64,000 nucleotides of DNA from Sporopachydermia quercuum (GCA_001599295.1 BCGN01000003.1:1713148-1777147), one strand, 5' to 3'; shown: positions 9,385 through 20,869, numbered from the stretch's first letter. Program-made: numbers and translations. Notes: generated from the letters alone by a model not told the origin.

Positions 9385-10854
9385 TTATCTCGCCCTCCAA
9401 TTATATTCTTCAACCCCTTGGTTATATCCATGTTCCCATTCCCAGTCCCTATCGCTTTTACCATTAACTCCTACAAACTTCTTATACTTCTGTTCTCTCC
9501 AGTAGTTAACTCTTCCCAGCTTGCTACCTTCAAATGCCGAAAATTCTTTGGCGTCATTCCACCCTGTGGTAAATCCTATCTTGAATCTTTCATGTCCTCC
9601 TTGGACTCCATTCTTGTCCCAATATTCACTGTGGTTCTTATACTTTTCATTTAGAACACCTCCAAAGACATCCTGGTTGAGTACTCGCAGGCGTGTAGGT
9701 GCTCTTGGTAGTCCTCCACGTTCCAGCATATTTCTGAATCCCCAAGCGCCTCCATTATGATTATAATACTTATAACTCCAGAAAAAGGATCCAGATCCAG
9801 CTCGTTGAGTATAGATGCGAACTTGAGCCTGCCCGTAGTCTTTCTCAACCTTTTCACGTTCAGCACCTTGAATTCCATTCCAGGACCTTTCATCAAATAC
9901 ACATGAGTATTCTCCAACCATTATATCAACAGTTTTATAAGCAGGATTACCAAGAATCTCTGATTCTAAACGGTTCATATGATCATAGACACGAGTGTTT
10001 CTATCGGCGTCAGAGAATGCTCTATAGTAATGAGCATCAATAACAAAACCTAGGTCATTCTTTCCCTGAGCTCTGACCCATTCAAACCACTTGTCAAGCC
10101 AGAATCCATCAGAAATAACGATTGGGATATCAGGACTGAATTCACGAATAGCCTTTGCAGCATTCTTATAGTATTCTTCAGTCACCTTTTCGTTATTTGA
10201 CGTCTCGTTCAACACTTCGATTCCAATGATGTTATCGTGCTTTCTTGCTTCCTTGGTGATGGCTTTCAACACCTGTAAGGCAATTTTCCTGTACGAATCA
10301 TTAGTCCAGAAGTCAGCTCTCCCATCACCTTTGCCACTGTGATCTCCTTGATTGGCACCTCCAGGGAGACCATGAAGGTCCAGTAGAACGCCTATACGGT
10401 ACTTTTTGGCCAGTTCAATAATAGAAATGACCTTCTTCCAACCATTGGCGTATATTCCTTTCACTTCCTTGAAAGGCGTGCCCTCAGTATAGGATCCTCC
10501 TTCAACTAGCCAAAAGCCAAAGGGCAATCTTATACCAGTGACGCCTACTTCTTTCATCCAACGGAAATCGTCTTCAGTGATAAACCTGTTCCAATAGTCT
10601 TCCACGTATTTTCTAGCACCGTCAACACCTTTTTCCTTCTGCAACTGCCTCATGGCTTCTAATTCAGCTGGTGTGCCATTTGGGAACATATCGCCATTCA
10701 TATGTCTTTCCCATAGCAGCCAGGCCCCCAAGTTTACACCGAAGTTTTGCCTGTTTTGGTAAATATCCTTACTGGAAGGTTTTGTTTGTTCTGGTAAAGT
10801 CACCATTTTTGAATTCTTGTTACCTGGTTTGAGAATCTTTGATAGTATTCCCAT
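9385..10854 (-). CDS. GH5 glucan 1,3-beta-glucosidase-like protein, cytosolic (YBR056W-like)
   Basis: This 489-residue glycoside hydrolase family 5 protein is related to exo-beta-1,3-glucanases. GVNLGAWLLWER (39-50) is the family opening, DLHGLPGGANQGDHSG (159-174) is the Exg-type loop, the acid/base glutamate is in EVLNETS (E217), AHYY (274-277) is conserved, and the nucleophile is in VGEYSC (E315). There is no signal peptide or membrane anchor; the N-terminus is basic and hydrophilic. This matches the intracellular branch typified by S. cerevisiae YBR056W (about 501 residues) and not the secreted Exg1/Exg2/Spr1 enzymes. The physiological substrate of that branch is not established. The start ATG at 10854 gives the expected length. 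Confidence 0.88.
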   Translation of the reverse strand: MGILSKILKPGNKNSKMVTLPEQTKPSSKDIYQNRQNFGVNLGAWLLWERHMNGDMFPNGTPAELEAMRQLQKEKGVDGARKYVEDYWNRFITEDDFRWMKEVGVTGIRLPFGFWLVEGGSYTEGTPFKEVKGIYANGWKKVISIIELAKKYRIGVLLDLHGLPGGANQGDHSGKGDGRADFWTNDSYRKIALQVLKAITKEARKHDNIIGIEVLNETSNNEKVTEEYYKNAAKAIREFSPDIPIVISDGFWLDKWFEWVRAQGKNDLGFVIDAHYYRAFSDADRNTRVYDHMNRLESEILGNPAYKTVDIMVGEYSCVFDERSWNGIQGAEREKVEKDYGQAQVRIYTQRAGSGSFFWSYKYYNHNGGAWGFRNMLERGGLPRAPTRLRVLNQDVFGGVLNEKYKNHSEYWDKNGVQGGHERFKIGFTTGWNDAKEFSAFEGSKLGRVNYWREQKYKKFVGVNGKSDRDWEWEHGYNQGVEEYNWRAR

Positions 10855-11980
10855 TATTGAGGTAAGATAAGAAAAGGTATAAACAGGAGATTCTTGGAAG
10901 CTGCAGAAGTGAGGGCTTTTCCTCGACTATTTATTGAATTCTGAATGAAAGCAATTGGTCAATTGCTTGACTGGGTAATTGATTATTATTTCGATTAGTT
11001 CTTTGGCTAGCGCTAAGGAATTAAAGCGGATTTTCTTGTAGATAGTAGGTAATTTGTTAAGTACGCCAGGTCATTCCAACTATTTTTTGCCTAGAAAAGA
11101 GGAGGACAAGTGGGATAAGGTTTGGGGGAGCTAAAGTGATGCAATAAATCTGTAGAAGAAGTTTAATTCTGGAATGGGCAATAGTGAGATTAACGGGAGT
11201 CAGAGTTCTGAGTGTTTTGGCTGTAAGCAGGAATTTACTTGGAAAATGCATGAAAATGGTGGAATTATTTGCAGATAGTGTGATCCAAAGAGAATGCGTT
11301 CGAGAAAAAATTTGGTTGATTCTGTGGAAATTTGAAACTAGGAAGAAGACGCTGAGTTTGAAGTTGAGGATATGAAGTTAGGGTTACGAGACTTCATGAG
11401 TATGCATTAATCTTAACTTAGTACGGAACTCGCCAGGAAAGTGAAATTCAGCTAATAGTAGTAAATTGGAAGCATAATATATGAAACAAATTATCACAAA
11501 AGAGGGATATACTGCTGAAGGTAAGTGTGATAGAAATTGCTAGAAAATTATTGTATACTTTAAGTATTGATGTCTGATTCCTCAAGTAATACATCCACAG
11601 TCCAGCTCATCGACTAATAAAATAAAGTTTGAAAAGGGTAAACTTAATAGCAAGGTAACAAGCAAGTAAGCAAACTTTAACTGAAATTCTGATTCTCTGC
11701 CAAGTGCCAGTTTCAGTTCATTACCAACTAAAAGTATACTACTGTTAAAGGATTATAGAACGTGAATTATAGAGAGTATAACCAATGTAAAAGAGACAAC
11801 ACAGCAAGTTCCAACTCACAACAGGCTCCTTTGATATCTAAAGAATAGCATTCAGTTGTAGTATTGTACAATCATGTATATATAATGCACTATTAAACTT
11901 TTGAATGTGAAACATCAAATGTAAACTAAATGATGTAAAGCACCTATTGAAAACGTTCATTGATCTTAGAAGACTAAAAT

Positions 11981-12046
11981 ATTTAGTATCTTGATACTAA
12001 ATAGAAGCAACTGGTGCTTCTTTTAGGCCAACCTAAGAAGATTGGC
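11981..12046. repeat. Three consecutive inverted repeats
   Basis: ATTTAGTATC-TT-GATACTAAAT (11981-12002) is a perfect 10-bp inverted repeat with a 2-nt centre. It is followed at once by GAAGCA-5 nt-TGCTTC (12004-12020) and GCCAA-10 nt-TTGGC (12027-12046). The function is unknown. Confidence 0.7.
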
Positions 12047-12100
12047 TAATTCTTGTTNGAATAGACATGAAACTGTTCTCATAAGTGTAGTCTAGTCTTC

Positions 12101-12328
12101 GTGCATATGCTAGCAAGTCGAGGATACAAGAAGACAATTAGAATGAATGATGCTGGGGATAAGATTTCAGGATATTATGCTTGCGGNGCACTAAGTCAAC
12201 TTATGAAGAAAAGATGGTACCCTAATTGCCAGTTTGGAGACCGATTTGATGAATNCCACAGGGAGAGTATTTTCTGGGTTTCTTCTCAACTGGTTGCATA
12301 TGTTGATATAGTCAATGATTCGAGATGA
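12101..12328 (+). other. Protein-like open frame of unknown origin, possibly a gene relic
   Basis: An open frame of about 75 codons with a protein-like look (GYKKTIRMNDAGDKISG, then YYAC-ALSQLMKK, then GDRFDE, ESIFWV). It has no good ATG context (the frame opens at GTG), no UTR-like flanks and two ambiguous bases. Amino-acid composition is less random than in the neighbouring small ORFs. I do not recognise a family. It could be an exon or a decayed gene. Confidence 0.25.
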
Positions 12329-13774
12329 GACCATGCATGATTACATGATCAATAAATGGCAAGTGGGGAATATCAGAAATAATGATTATTCTGAGATTAC
12401 TTCAGTAAAGCGTACAAACTAAGGAGATGCACATTGCTGAAAACGACGGCTGATTGATGGCGAGTCTAGACTATAATGGTTCTAGACTATAAATAGAAGT
12501 TTTTGGGAAAATAATAAATTTAAGTACTAATTAGAGACATTTGGAGAATGTTTAATTTGTTCAGCAAGTATAGATAAGAGTTAGATAAGTGTTCATGTTT
12601 ATTGTGTGCTCCAAGGAACCGTTTCCGTTATTTTAACATAATCTCCGATATTTTCCTTATCCGAGAGTCTGCAAGATGATGTATGTTTCCCTCGAAATGG
12701 CAGTGCAAAATTGATAGGCATAGAATTACCAACAAGCTCGAATGATTGCTGTCTTTCAATGTTTATTGATTATCTACTATATTGAAAGAGCTAACTACTG
12801 CACAGCACAAAATTCAATACAGAGCAAACTTCCACCAACTGGATCATAAACTAACTAACACCCACTTTCTCTCTTCAACATATAACAAACATACCAAGGA
12901 AAGACGAAATAACCACAACAAATACCAATATTTCAAGAAAACAATTCTTTGTATATTCAATTTGAATGCTTCTAATCCTACCTCTACCCCTTTTTTCATC
13001 TCTTGTTCACCTTAATCAATGTCTACTTCTACTATTACCATTTACTCTAACTTCGCGTCTCATGACGGAATATTCTCCGGACTATTTCCTCCTTTCTACC
13101 CGCCAGTGAGAACTTTAATACTATGATCGAATTTTGACCGCTGAGAACTAGAACCTATAAGTTCTCAAAATATTCGCTGCATAATTCTATGAATCAACTT
13201 NAGGAAATACCCTTCAAGGCCCACGCTTCTGTCATTTAACCTTCAAGATTTTTTTGCATACAACTATACAAGTGTCTCAAGCTTGTAAATAATCATATAT
13301 TTCAACTGTTCTTCGCCGGGATTAATCTCAAAACTAAAGTTCAATTCTCGGTTAATTTTCCTGCAGCACCCGCGTATTCACATACATTGAAAGTTAACCA
13401 TAATAAACCCGAAACCTTAATTCATAAACTTTATTTTTCCATAACCAAGTCAAACAACTTCATTATTTCCCCAGATTTCCTTAGTTTTCCCCTGTTGCGC
13501 TGCCATTTGAAGCATAATTTTTCAACAGCGGAAAACCAGCACCTTCCTGCACATTGTAGGCCCAAAATCATGTACTGTCGCTCATTTATAAAAGTACTAT
13601 TCATCCTTGATATCAACCACTTCTTACCTTCTCTGCTCCTACAGCAAATNTTTCCAATACTTGACTAAGTTACGTCTTTTCTCTTCGTATTTCCATTATT
13701 TTCCCCAAGCTGCAAACAAAATACTAAACAGATCTTTTAGGACAAATATACAACTATTTTTCACTACATTCAAA

Positions 13775-14785
13775 ATGACCGCTGACGATCAAACTTACAC
13801 ACTAACCTCTCCCAATGGGAAGCTCACAGCTACCTTCATGAGAAGGGGCGCTACTATCATGAAACTCAGCCTGGAAGGAAAACAGTTAATAACCTCGTTT
13901 GAAACCCCAGAAGAATTCTACGCCGATAACCATTATTTCGGAACAACTGTCGGAAGAGTCGCCAATAGAATCGCCAAGGGCATATTCTCTCTTGACGGAA
14001 AAACCTTTAGCACTCCGATCAACGAAGGTTCAAACACTCTTCACGGAGGCTTTGAAGGATTCGATAAAAAGGTGTTTTCAGAGCCAATTGCCAATAAAGA
14101 AGAAAACTCGCTTATTTTCACTTTAATCTCCAAAAACGGAGACCAAGGTTTCCCCGGAGAGATTAATTTTTCTGTGAAGTATACTATATCCGACGAGGGC
14201 TCCACTGGCGGATCAATTGCTCTAGAATACAGTGCTGAGCTGACTAATGATGCTGTTCCGTCTACGATTATCTCCGTTGCTAACCATTCTTTCTTCAATA
14301 TCACCAATAATGCTACAATTGAGGGAACTGAGCTTCAATTGGTTTCAAACAACTATTTAGACGTAGACGATCAGTTGATTGTCACTGGGGCTTTAAAGCC
14401 TATGAAAATCGTATCAACATTCAACGATGCTAAGGGGACAGTTCTTGGAGCAGAAGAACCATTTATAGACAATTGCTTTGTTGTCTCCGAGCTAAAGCCA
14501 GGCGAGATCCCAATTGACACCCGTGGCTTGAACTTGGCACTGGTAGCTAAGGCTTATGCTCCAGACACTGGTATTACTCTCAAGGTATCTACAACGGAAC
14601 CTACGCTACAGGTCTATACGGGAGATGGATTGAACNTCCCAGGGAGGTATGGCAAACGGGCAGGAGTAGCATTAGAAACAGCAAGGTATATCGATGCTGT
14701 GAATGTTCCAGAATGGAGAAATATGGCAGTTTTGAAGCAGGGAGAGAAGTATGGCGCCTTGACTAAGTATACGTTTAGTAAATAA
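13775..14785 (+). CDS. Aldose 1-epimerase (mutarotase, GalM family)
   Basis: A 336-residue stand-alone mutarotase that interconverts the alpha and beta anomers of galactose or glucose. The ATG at 13775 starts MTADDQTYTL; an upstream in-frame extension has no ATG and no conservation. The motifs are GTTVGRVANRIAKG (about 49-62), NTLHGG (about 86-91), the catalytic histidine in NHSFFN (about 169-174) and the catalytic glutamate in GVALETARYIDAVN near residue 302. It lacks the UDP-galactose 4-epimerase domain that is fused to mutarotase in S. cerevisiae Gal10, so it is the separate type (YHR210C-like). One N lies in the conserved GLN-PGRYG segment. No galactose genes adjoin it. Confidence 0.92.
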   Translation: MTADDQTYTLTSPNGKLTATFMRRGATIMKLSLEGKQLITSFETPEEFYADNHYFGTTVGRVANRIAKGIFSLDGKTFSTPINEGSNTLHGGFEGFDKKVFSEPIANKEENSLIFTLISKNGDQGFPGEINFSVKYTISDEGSTGGSIALEYSAELTNDAVPSTIISVANHSFFNITNNATIEGTELQLVSNNYLDVDDQLIVTGALKPMKIVSTFNDAKGTVLGAEEPFIDNCFVVSELKPGEIPIDTRGLNLALVAKAYAPDTGITLKVSTTEPTLQVYTGDGLNXPGRYGKRAGVALETARYIDAVNVPEWRNMAVLKQGEKYGALTKYTFSK

Positions 14786-15251
14786 AGGAAAAGGTTAAGG
14801 ATAAGGATAAGGAGATATGATGTATGTGTTATTCATGTACCAACTAGCGGTATAGCCTGNAGTGTTGGTGCTGACGTGATAATCTTATAACAAGCACTTT
14901 ATTCCCTTTTCTATTGGTATACTACTCTTTCTTGCGGGAACGGTCATAGACAGATTTGCTGTATTTTCAAACAAAAGCTTACTGACTGCCTGGTTGTTCT
15001 AATTGGTAGTTATGATGTTTTAGGTTGGAAATGTAGGTTGTAAATCGCGTTGAGAGTTATATGATCAATTCTGTTGATATTTGGCCCACTGTAGGTTCCT
15101 TAGATTCTCTTCTTTCGGATAAACCTCCTTTTTCTTCTTCCCAATGTGTACAAAAGCATACTAATTAGGAGTATACTGCATACAGCTACCTTCTGCAACT
15201 GCCCGATCAGGAACAAATATTACCGTTTCAATAGTCCCTATTAGTTCTCAA
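14786..15251. other. Convergent intergenic region, epimerase/SOG2
   Basis: Shared 3' flank of two convergent genes. No gene seen; presumably holds the two polyadenylation regions. Confidence 0.6.
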
Positions 15252-18200
15252 TCAAGCATACCCATTACCATTTCCAGCCATCACCAGGCTCTTATAGGAA
15301 CTGACCTCCAGCATAATAGGTATTTCTTTACTAGCTTTACTCAATAAGGCAAAATTACTCCGTCCTTCCGTCAACAAGGGGAAATCAGCTATTGCCGCTT
15401 TCGTCGATGCCAAAATAGCGATTACCGCTTTGAGGAACCCGTTAGTATTTTCCCAAAACTTCAATTTAGCTTCATTATCGGCGTTTTCCTCTCTAACGAC
15501 TTTNAACTGCGTTTTCAGCTTTCTGGTGACGTCCATAGCTGATAGGCAAACGGTTGTGAGTTCTTTAGCTTTATTGGCAATAACTGCGGTATGACTTTCA
15601 TCAGCAGTAGTAGGATTTGTTCCTGGGAGAGCTTCAATGTTTGCCAAGCCTGTTTTGTCGTTAGAAATTGCTTCTGCTTGAGCAGTTGCTGTGCTGAGTA
15701 AAACATCGTTCATTTGAGAGTAGACGTCCTCCGCTGCAACGATAGCAAAGGCGACTGATTCGTACAGTCGCTCGTCGAGAGCTTTCTGTTCTACAGCGTT
15801 CGTTGCTGGAGGAATACTGGATAATGAAGGCGTTGGGAGTCCTGTTAGCATTGCCTGTGACACGGCAGTGTTAGCAAGAGATGTTTGTATGGGAGGTAGG
15901 GCGTGGGCATGGGCTGCACCGGGAACAGCACCGGCTGTAGCAGCTGTGGACATTGACACAGGGATCGACACAGATGACGACGAGGCTGTTGCAGATACGG
16001 GAGCAGCAGCTAGTACAGGAGTCGGTGCTGACAAAGGCGCCAGTGCAACAGGAACTGCTGTTGGCACTGTTGGGGCTGGCATTGAAGCTGGCGTTCCAAC
16101 AGAACCTCCAACAGCAATCTGAGCTGGCACAGAAACATTTTGTAGGTCTGCTGATTTGGTCATTGAAGCAGTCCCTATAGCATAACTAGCGAAAGGCCCT
16201 GCAATGCTCGACGATTTGGAAACTGAAGGTGCAATGTCGGAAACTGCAACACCTGTAGTCATAGGTTCGTTGATCATAGTACTACCCACAGGAGTAGAGA
16301 CCACTTCCTCATTTAGACCAGACGATGCCCTTTGAAGTGCTAATGGCGGTGGCTTAGGCCCTCCTAAACGTTGGCGGCTGAAATACCCGCCAGAATCAGC
16401 TAAACGAGGGACCGGAGAGTTAATCGGCACTTCCGAAACCTTTTCAGCCCCGTTGATATTCAAATAACCCTTGTCAGTCTCTTGGTTAGCCACATGCTCC
16501 TCTTTCGCTTCCATAACCTCGTTTATATCTACTACATTACCTGCCAGTCCTGTATATGCATTACTCAGCTCGGCTAGGAACCCATAAAGGGAGAGAAACA
16601 TACTCCGAACGTCGCGCAGCGCCATATCTTCCGTAAACCCTCGGGTGTTATTCTTCACTAACGCCAGGATCTGTTTCAGATCACTGATACACTGCTGCAT
16701 GATTTTGATAGCTGTGTCCAAAACCGGTTCCAACTCTGGCGCAGCCAAACAAGTGATTAATCTATTGACGTGTGTTTCTGTAGTGGCTAACACACTTTGG
16801 ATTCTAATCGAGACCATTTTATTACCATTCAACGTTGTGCATCTGTAGAACAGGTTGTGTAGTTCCGAGAACTGCTGTGTGACGTCTTCTAGGTTTGAAT
16901 GAGATAGCAAAAGGATGCTTGTTGGCTGTTCCGATTCTGACGGTGAAAGTGAAGGCGAAGGCGAAGTTGAAGAAGAAGGCGAAATAGCTGGAGATGTGCT
17001 GTAATTGTTGTTGTTCACATCATAGTAAACACCGTCATCGTCATCGTCGTCATTATTGTTACCACTACCACCATTATTATCAGGTGAAGCTCCCCCATTG
17101 TTCTCATCAATAGAAGCAGCATCTTGGTCCAATTCCTTCTTTTCTAGCAGGATTGATAGTCTGTTGAAATAGGATTTGTTAGCCGAGGTATAGGATTGCT
17201 CAAAGTCTGAATTAGGTGAATCTGGGTTCGAAATAGGATATGCATTATTGACATTGGGTTTAACACTCGGATATGGATAGCCATAAGGAGCAACAAGACT
17301 GCCGTTCTGGGAATTGAGATTAGTAGGATTTCCGAATGCGGTACCAGAGCTAACGTATTTGGTTCTACTATCTCCCAAAGTAGCATATCCGTTACCATTA
17401 GTACATTCAACACCATCATTATTATTTCCACTTCCATTATCATTACTGTTGTTGCCACTGTTTAGATTCAACCCAGAGTCATGCGACAGCGTTCTACTAT
17501 GTTTGGAGAACCTATTGGTCTTGGCATTTGGCCCTGGCTTGTATGCAGGGTCGAGTTGGCTGAACAGTGTATTGCTAGCGGCATCAGCAGAGTAATAGTT
17601 TTTGGCAGTATTAGGCACAGCAGAAACTGCAGCAGAGCCAGTCCCAATAGTTGACGAAAGAGTAGTGTTACTACTACTATTACTACCAGTTGTGGGGTTA
17701 TTACCACTAGTATAATTCATTGATCCTATTCCTACCTTTTGGTTCCTTGCTGCTGCTTTCACTGAAAGATACGACTCGCTGTTGCTTCTTAACCGTTCTC
17801 TTTCCCTTTCCTGTTCTCTTTCTGTTCGTTGTTCTATTGTATACGTTTGATGATGTGTTTCTGCTGTTGTATTTATTGTATTCCTTGTATAGTCTGATGT
17901 GCTTTCTGATGACGTTCTTCTCGGTGCAGGCTGTGGNGATACCGTAGCGGCTCTTGTTCTGGGCACTGTTAAGGATGTGACCGATGAGTTCATAGTGTTG
18001 CTGGGGCCAATACTGCTAGTGGCTTGTGGAGGAAACAAGTGGGAGTCAATAGCTGTGGAAGTTCCCGGTGGTCCTGCGGTTGGCCCTGAGCTTGATATAG
18101 GAGAATCAATAGCTGACGATAAATCTGGGACGTTTTTCATAAAACTGCCATTGGAACTGCTCACTTCCGTAGAAGAGCTCATGGAATGTGTATTGAATCC

Positions 18201-19310
18201 TCCAACTGAATCAACTGAAAGTGTTGAGCCAGTAGAAGATGCATTGTTGCTTTCTCCCCCAGAGATGTCGGTAAAAGTAGACGACATGTTGTTGAATGAC
18301 ATAGCAGTACTATCACTAGTGATAGTGCTAGTATTATCATTATCATTGGTGTTAATAGTAATATTACCACCAGTGCTATTGTCGTCTATGAATCCCCCTG
18401 CTCCTATACTAGCACCACTTTCGAATGCTATTCTACCATACACACCATTTTGTTTATTCTCTTTCCCCGTTTCCCTACTGCTTCTCTCTCTTACAACTCC
18501 ATCACGAGCAAACATCTTAATAGCTTCCATCCATTCACTACTGCCTTCTTTATGTCTACTATTAATATCACTAATAGCTGCCACTGTTTGCTGATTAAAG
18601 GGGTTATTTTCCATTTCCAGCACTTGTAGTCTGTCCATGCTGCCTAAACATCTTGGCAACCGTTTGAACCGATTGCCTTTGATTGATACAACCAGTAGAT
18701 GCTTTAGAAGCCCTAATTCGAAGGGCAGTTCTTCTAGCTGATTATATGAAACGTCGAGTATCTCTAGGGACTTGCACAGGCAAACAGAGTCCGGAAATAC
18801 TGTGAATCTGTTGGAACGGAGATCCAAGTACCGTAGTTTCGTTAGTTTGATGAAACTGGAAGGCAGCGTCGCGAGGGCGTTGTCGCGGAGACTCAGTTGT
18901 TGAATCAAACTGTTGCACATTATTTCTATGGCCTCTGGGATCAGTAGAGACATGTTGAGACCGGATAGCTGTAAGCCTGTATTGTTCTGGATGCTTTTAG
19001 CCGCTGCCTCGGCAACTAAAGACAGGAATTTAGGTTTGGACATCTGGACTGGTGGGAGCGGGACAGGAATTTTTGGTGGGGATTGCGGAGCCAGCAAGGT
19101 AGCCCTCTGGGGTTGCTGGAGGGGTAGGGTGGTTTGACTGGGCTTTGAATATGATGGTGGGTTACTAAGAGTGGATAGTTTTGGTGGCTGCAGAGACTTG
19201 TATATCGTTTCGTTTGAAGATACCGAATGAGGTTGGTTTGATTGGTTTGGTTGGTTGAAAGGATCGGCCGGTGCGGACGAGCGTCCGGTGTTGAAAGGAA
19301 TTGTAGTCAT
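15252..19310 (-). CDS. SOG2: RAM-network leucine-rich-repeat protein Sog2
   Basis: A 1352-residue protein. Start chosen at the ATG at 19310 (MTTIPFNTG); the 34-codon extension upstream opens with TTG only. Order: a proline/serine-rich N-terminus with a PPKIPVPLPPVQMSKPKFL segment; about five leucine-rich repeats between residues 108 and 245 (LRYLDLRSNRF, LEILDVSYNQLEELP); a long Asn/Ser/Thr-rich linker (about 290-760); then the Sog2 domain from about 793 (ILLLSHSNLEDVTQQFSELH) to the C-terminus, interrupted by an Ala/Pro-rich stretch. In yeast, Sog2 works with Cbk1-Mob2, Kic1, Hym1 and Tao3 in cell separation and polarity. It is much longer than S. cerevisiae Sog2 (791) because of the linkers. 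N bases at 15504 and 17938 leave the frame open. No intron seen. Confidence 0.9.
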   Translation of the reverse strand: MTTIPFNTGRSSAPADPFNQPNQSNQPHSVSSNETIYKSLQPPKLSTLSNPPSYSKPSQTTLPLQQPQRATLLAPQSPPKIPVPLPPVQMSKPKFLSLVAEAAAKSIQNNTGLQLSGLNMSLLIPEAIEIMCNSLIQQLSLRDNALATLPSSFIKLTKLRYLDLRSNRFTVFPDSVCLCKSLEILDVSYNQLEELPFELGLLKHLLVVSIKGNRFKRLPRCLGSMDRLQVLEMENNPFNQQTVAAISDINSRHKEGSSEWMEAIKMFARDGVVRERSSRETGKENKQNGVYGRIAFESGASIGAGGFIDDNSTGGNITINTNDNDNTSTITSDSTAMSFNNMSSTFTDISGGESNNASSTGSTLSVDSVGGFNTHSMSSSTEVSSSNGSFMKNVPDLSSAIDSPISSSGPTAGPPGTSTAIDSHLFPPQATSSIGPSNTMNSSVTSLTVPRTRAATVXPQPAPRRTSSESTSDYTRNTINTTAETHHQTYTIEQRTEREQERERERLRSNSESYLSVKAAARNQKVGIGSMNYTSGNNPTTGSNSSSNTTLSSTIGTGSAAVSAVPNTAKNYYSADAASNTLFSQLDPAYKPGPNAKTNRFSKHSRTLSHDSGLNLNSGNNSNDNGSGNNNDGVECTNGNGYATLGDSRTKYVSSGTAFGNPTNLNSQNGSLVAPYGYPYPSVKPNVNNAYPISNPDSPNSDFEQSYTSANKSYFNRLSILLEKKELDQDAASIDENNGGASPDNNGGSGNNNDDDDDDGVYYDVNNNNYSTSPAISPSSSTSPSPSLSPSESEQPTSILLLSHSNLEDVTQQFSELHNLFYRCTTLNGNKMVSIRIQSVLATTETHVNRLITCLAAPELEPVLDTAIKIMQQCISDLKQILALVKNNTRGFTEDMALRDVRSMFLSLYGFLAELSNAYTGLAGNVVDINEVMEAKEEHVANQETDKGYLNINGAEKVSEVPINSPVPRLADSGGYFSRQRLGGPKPPPLALQRASSGLNEEVVSTPVGSTMINEPMTTGVAVSDIAPSVSKSSSIAGPFASYAIGTASMTKSADLQNVSVPAQIAVGGSVGTPASMPAPTVPTAVPVALAPLSAPTPVLAAAPVSATASSSSVSIPVSMSTAATAGAVPGAAHAHALPPIQTSLANTAVSQAMLTGLPTPSLSSIPPATNAVEQKALDERLYESVAFAIVAAEDVYSQMNDVLLSTATAQAEAISNDKTGLANIEALPGTNPTTADESHTAVIANKAKELTTVCLSAMDVTRKLKTQXKVVREENADNEAKLKFWENTNGFLKAVIAILASTKAAIADFPLLTEGRSNFALLSKASKEIPIMLEVSSYKSLVMAGNGNGYA

Positions 19311-19508
19311 TTTGATGATGTTGAAGCGTGAATATTGAATATGCGAGTTCGACTGTAAGCGTCTATTGAATGCTCCTAAATGTTGAATCCCATAAAATAA
19401 TCTTTTGATCAAGCACTGCTATTGTACTTTAATATTGTGTACAGTTAATCAATAATGTATCAATGTAACGTAACTATAGCGCTATTGAGTAGATACGGCG
19501 TATTTCAG

Positions 19509-19541
19509 ATAATGCTTCAAATAATGCTTCAAATAATGCTT
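19509..19541. repeat. 12-bp tandem repeat, ATAATGCTTCAA
   Basis: Two exact copies and a partial third, about 200 bases upstream of the SOG2 start. No function inferred. Confidence 0.9.
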
Positions 19542-20869
19542 TACTATTCATTTAAGCTGCATTGAGCAAAGATCTTTTAGGTAAATATCAACCAGTAGTT
19601 TACCTAACAGTACCTTTCGATAGCTCTTCTTGTTCGGTGACTCGTCTAGCAAAACTGCACACGGTTCGCAGCTTCCCGTAATCTTATAACAACTATTCTC
19701 TCTCTTTGAAGACTAAACAAATGACGAAGTGTTTCTAGTGTTAATCTATCATTCAAATGCAACTCACTTTACAACATTCACACAACATACGACACTGTTC
19801 ACAGTTGTTATATGTGAGTCTACTGCGTATCAACCTTTTATTATACCTTCTATGGTTGTTGGTATTTTTTTAGTGTATAAAACGGTGAGTTTCTCTTCTA
19901 GTTAACAACATATATTGATAACTAGTTACCGTCAAAAGAGTTGCTGATAGATAGATCCTTCAGTGTCATCACACCTGTTGAAAGAAGACAGCAGTCAGAG
20001 AATAGATCACGATAAATTAAGTAATGCGTGTTCTAATAGATGATCGAACAAGTGNGTAACGATTATAGTAATAATATTAAGCTGTCGCTAAGAAGTCTGT
20101 CTCTTTAACGCTCTGAGGCTACTCTTTATCTGTAGAATATGCTGATTGATAGCTGAATGCTTATACTAATGAATGATAAGTACACAATCGATAGAATAAA
20201 TTATAACTTATCACACGAGCAAATCTAATCCTAAACAGTGTATAAACTCACGGGAGTTCTGACAGTACTGAAAATGTCTTCTTGATAACAGCTATATTGC
20301 TGATAGTACGATAATGATGGCCTGTGATAAAATACGAATTCATATAACCAACAAACAGCACAATAAGTTTGCCAACCTATCAATTCTAGATGTCAAGAGC
20401 TCAAACCTTTAGTTTCCTGTTAGTTTCCTGCCAGTTTACTAGTAGCAATCCGATCAAATGCTCTAGTTGCCTCTGAAGTGTATCTATCTACTGATAGAAT
20501 AAAGGGATAATACTTTCAAAACTGCAGTATAAATACTANCGGTATTAACGTCCAATTAATCTGACGTGCACTGGACCCAAATCACGGTTTGAAACAGAAT
20601 ATAAATACAACACTACGGTCTAGAAGTTGCAATAGTTGTTAGTGAAGGANGAATGCTTTGGTAATAACGATTAGATAGGTAAAAAATAGGTATGGGAAGA
20701 TACACAGGGTGTGGGGTTATGATATTGGGGACTGTTGGCGAGGGAAAAGTTTGTTTTTTTGTGGCTTAAAAACTAGCGAGGAAACTGGATTTGTGGTCGG
20801 TCTGGAGTTCTACCCATAAAAAGACAAAAAGGGAATTAGGGTTTCGGGGATAGAAAGGGGGTGTTAGGA

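Larger units (their letters stand above)
10855..13774. other. 2.9-kb gene-poor region
   Basis: Between the minus-strand GH5 gene and the plus-strand epimerase, so both promoters lie here. Small open frames (11057-11375, 12782-13015, 13387-13668) show no recognisable motifs. A hairpin cluster (11981-12046) and a possible decayed ORF (12101-12328) are listed separately. The last 700 bases before the epimerase are pyrimidine-rich on the plus strand, as expected for a promoter and 5'UTR. Confidence 0.5.

Noticed and set aside
13069-13082. CGG...CCG pair upstream of the epimerase as a Gal4 site
   Set aside because: The spacer is 8 bases, not the 11 that Gal4 needs.
15868-18594. Several plus-strand open frames of 60-230 codons
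   Set aside because: They are antisense to the low-complexity linker of SOG2, whose biased codons keep the opposite strand open. No motifs or start context.
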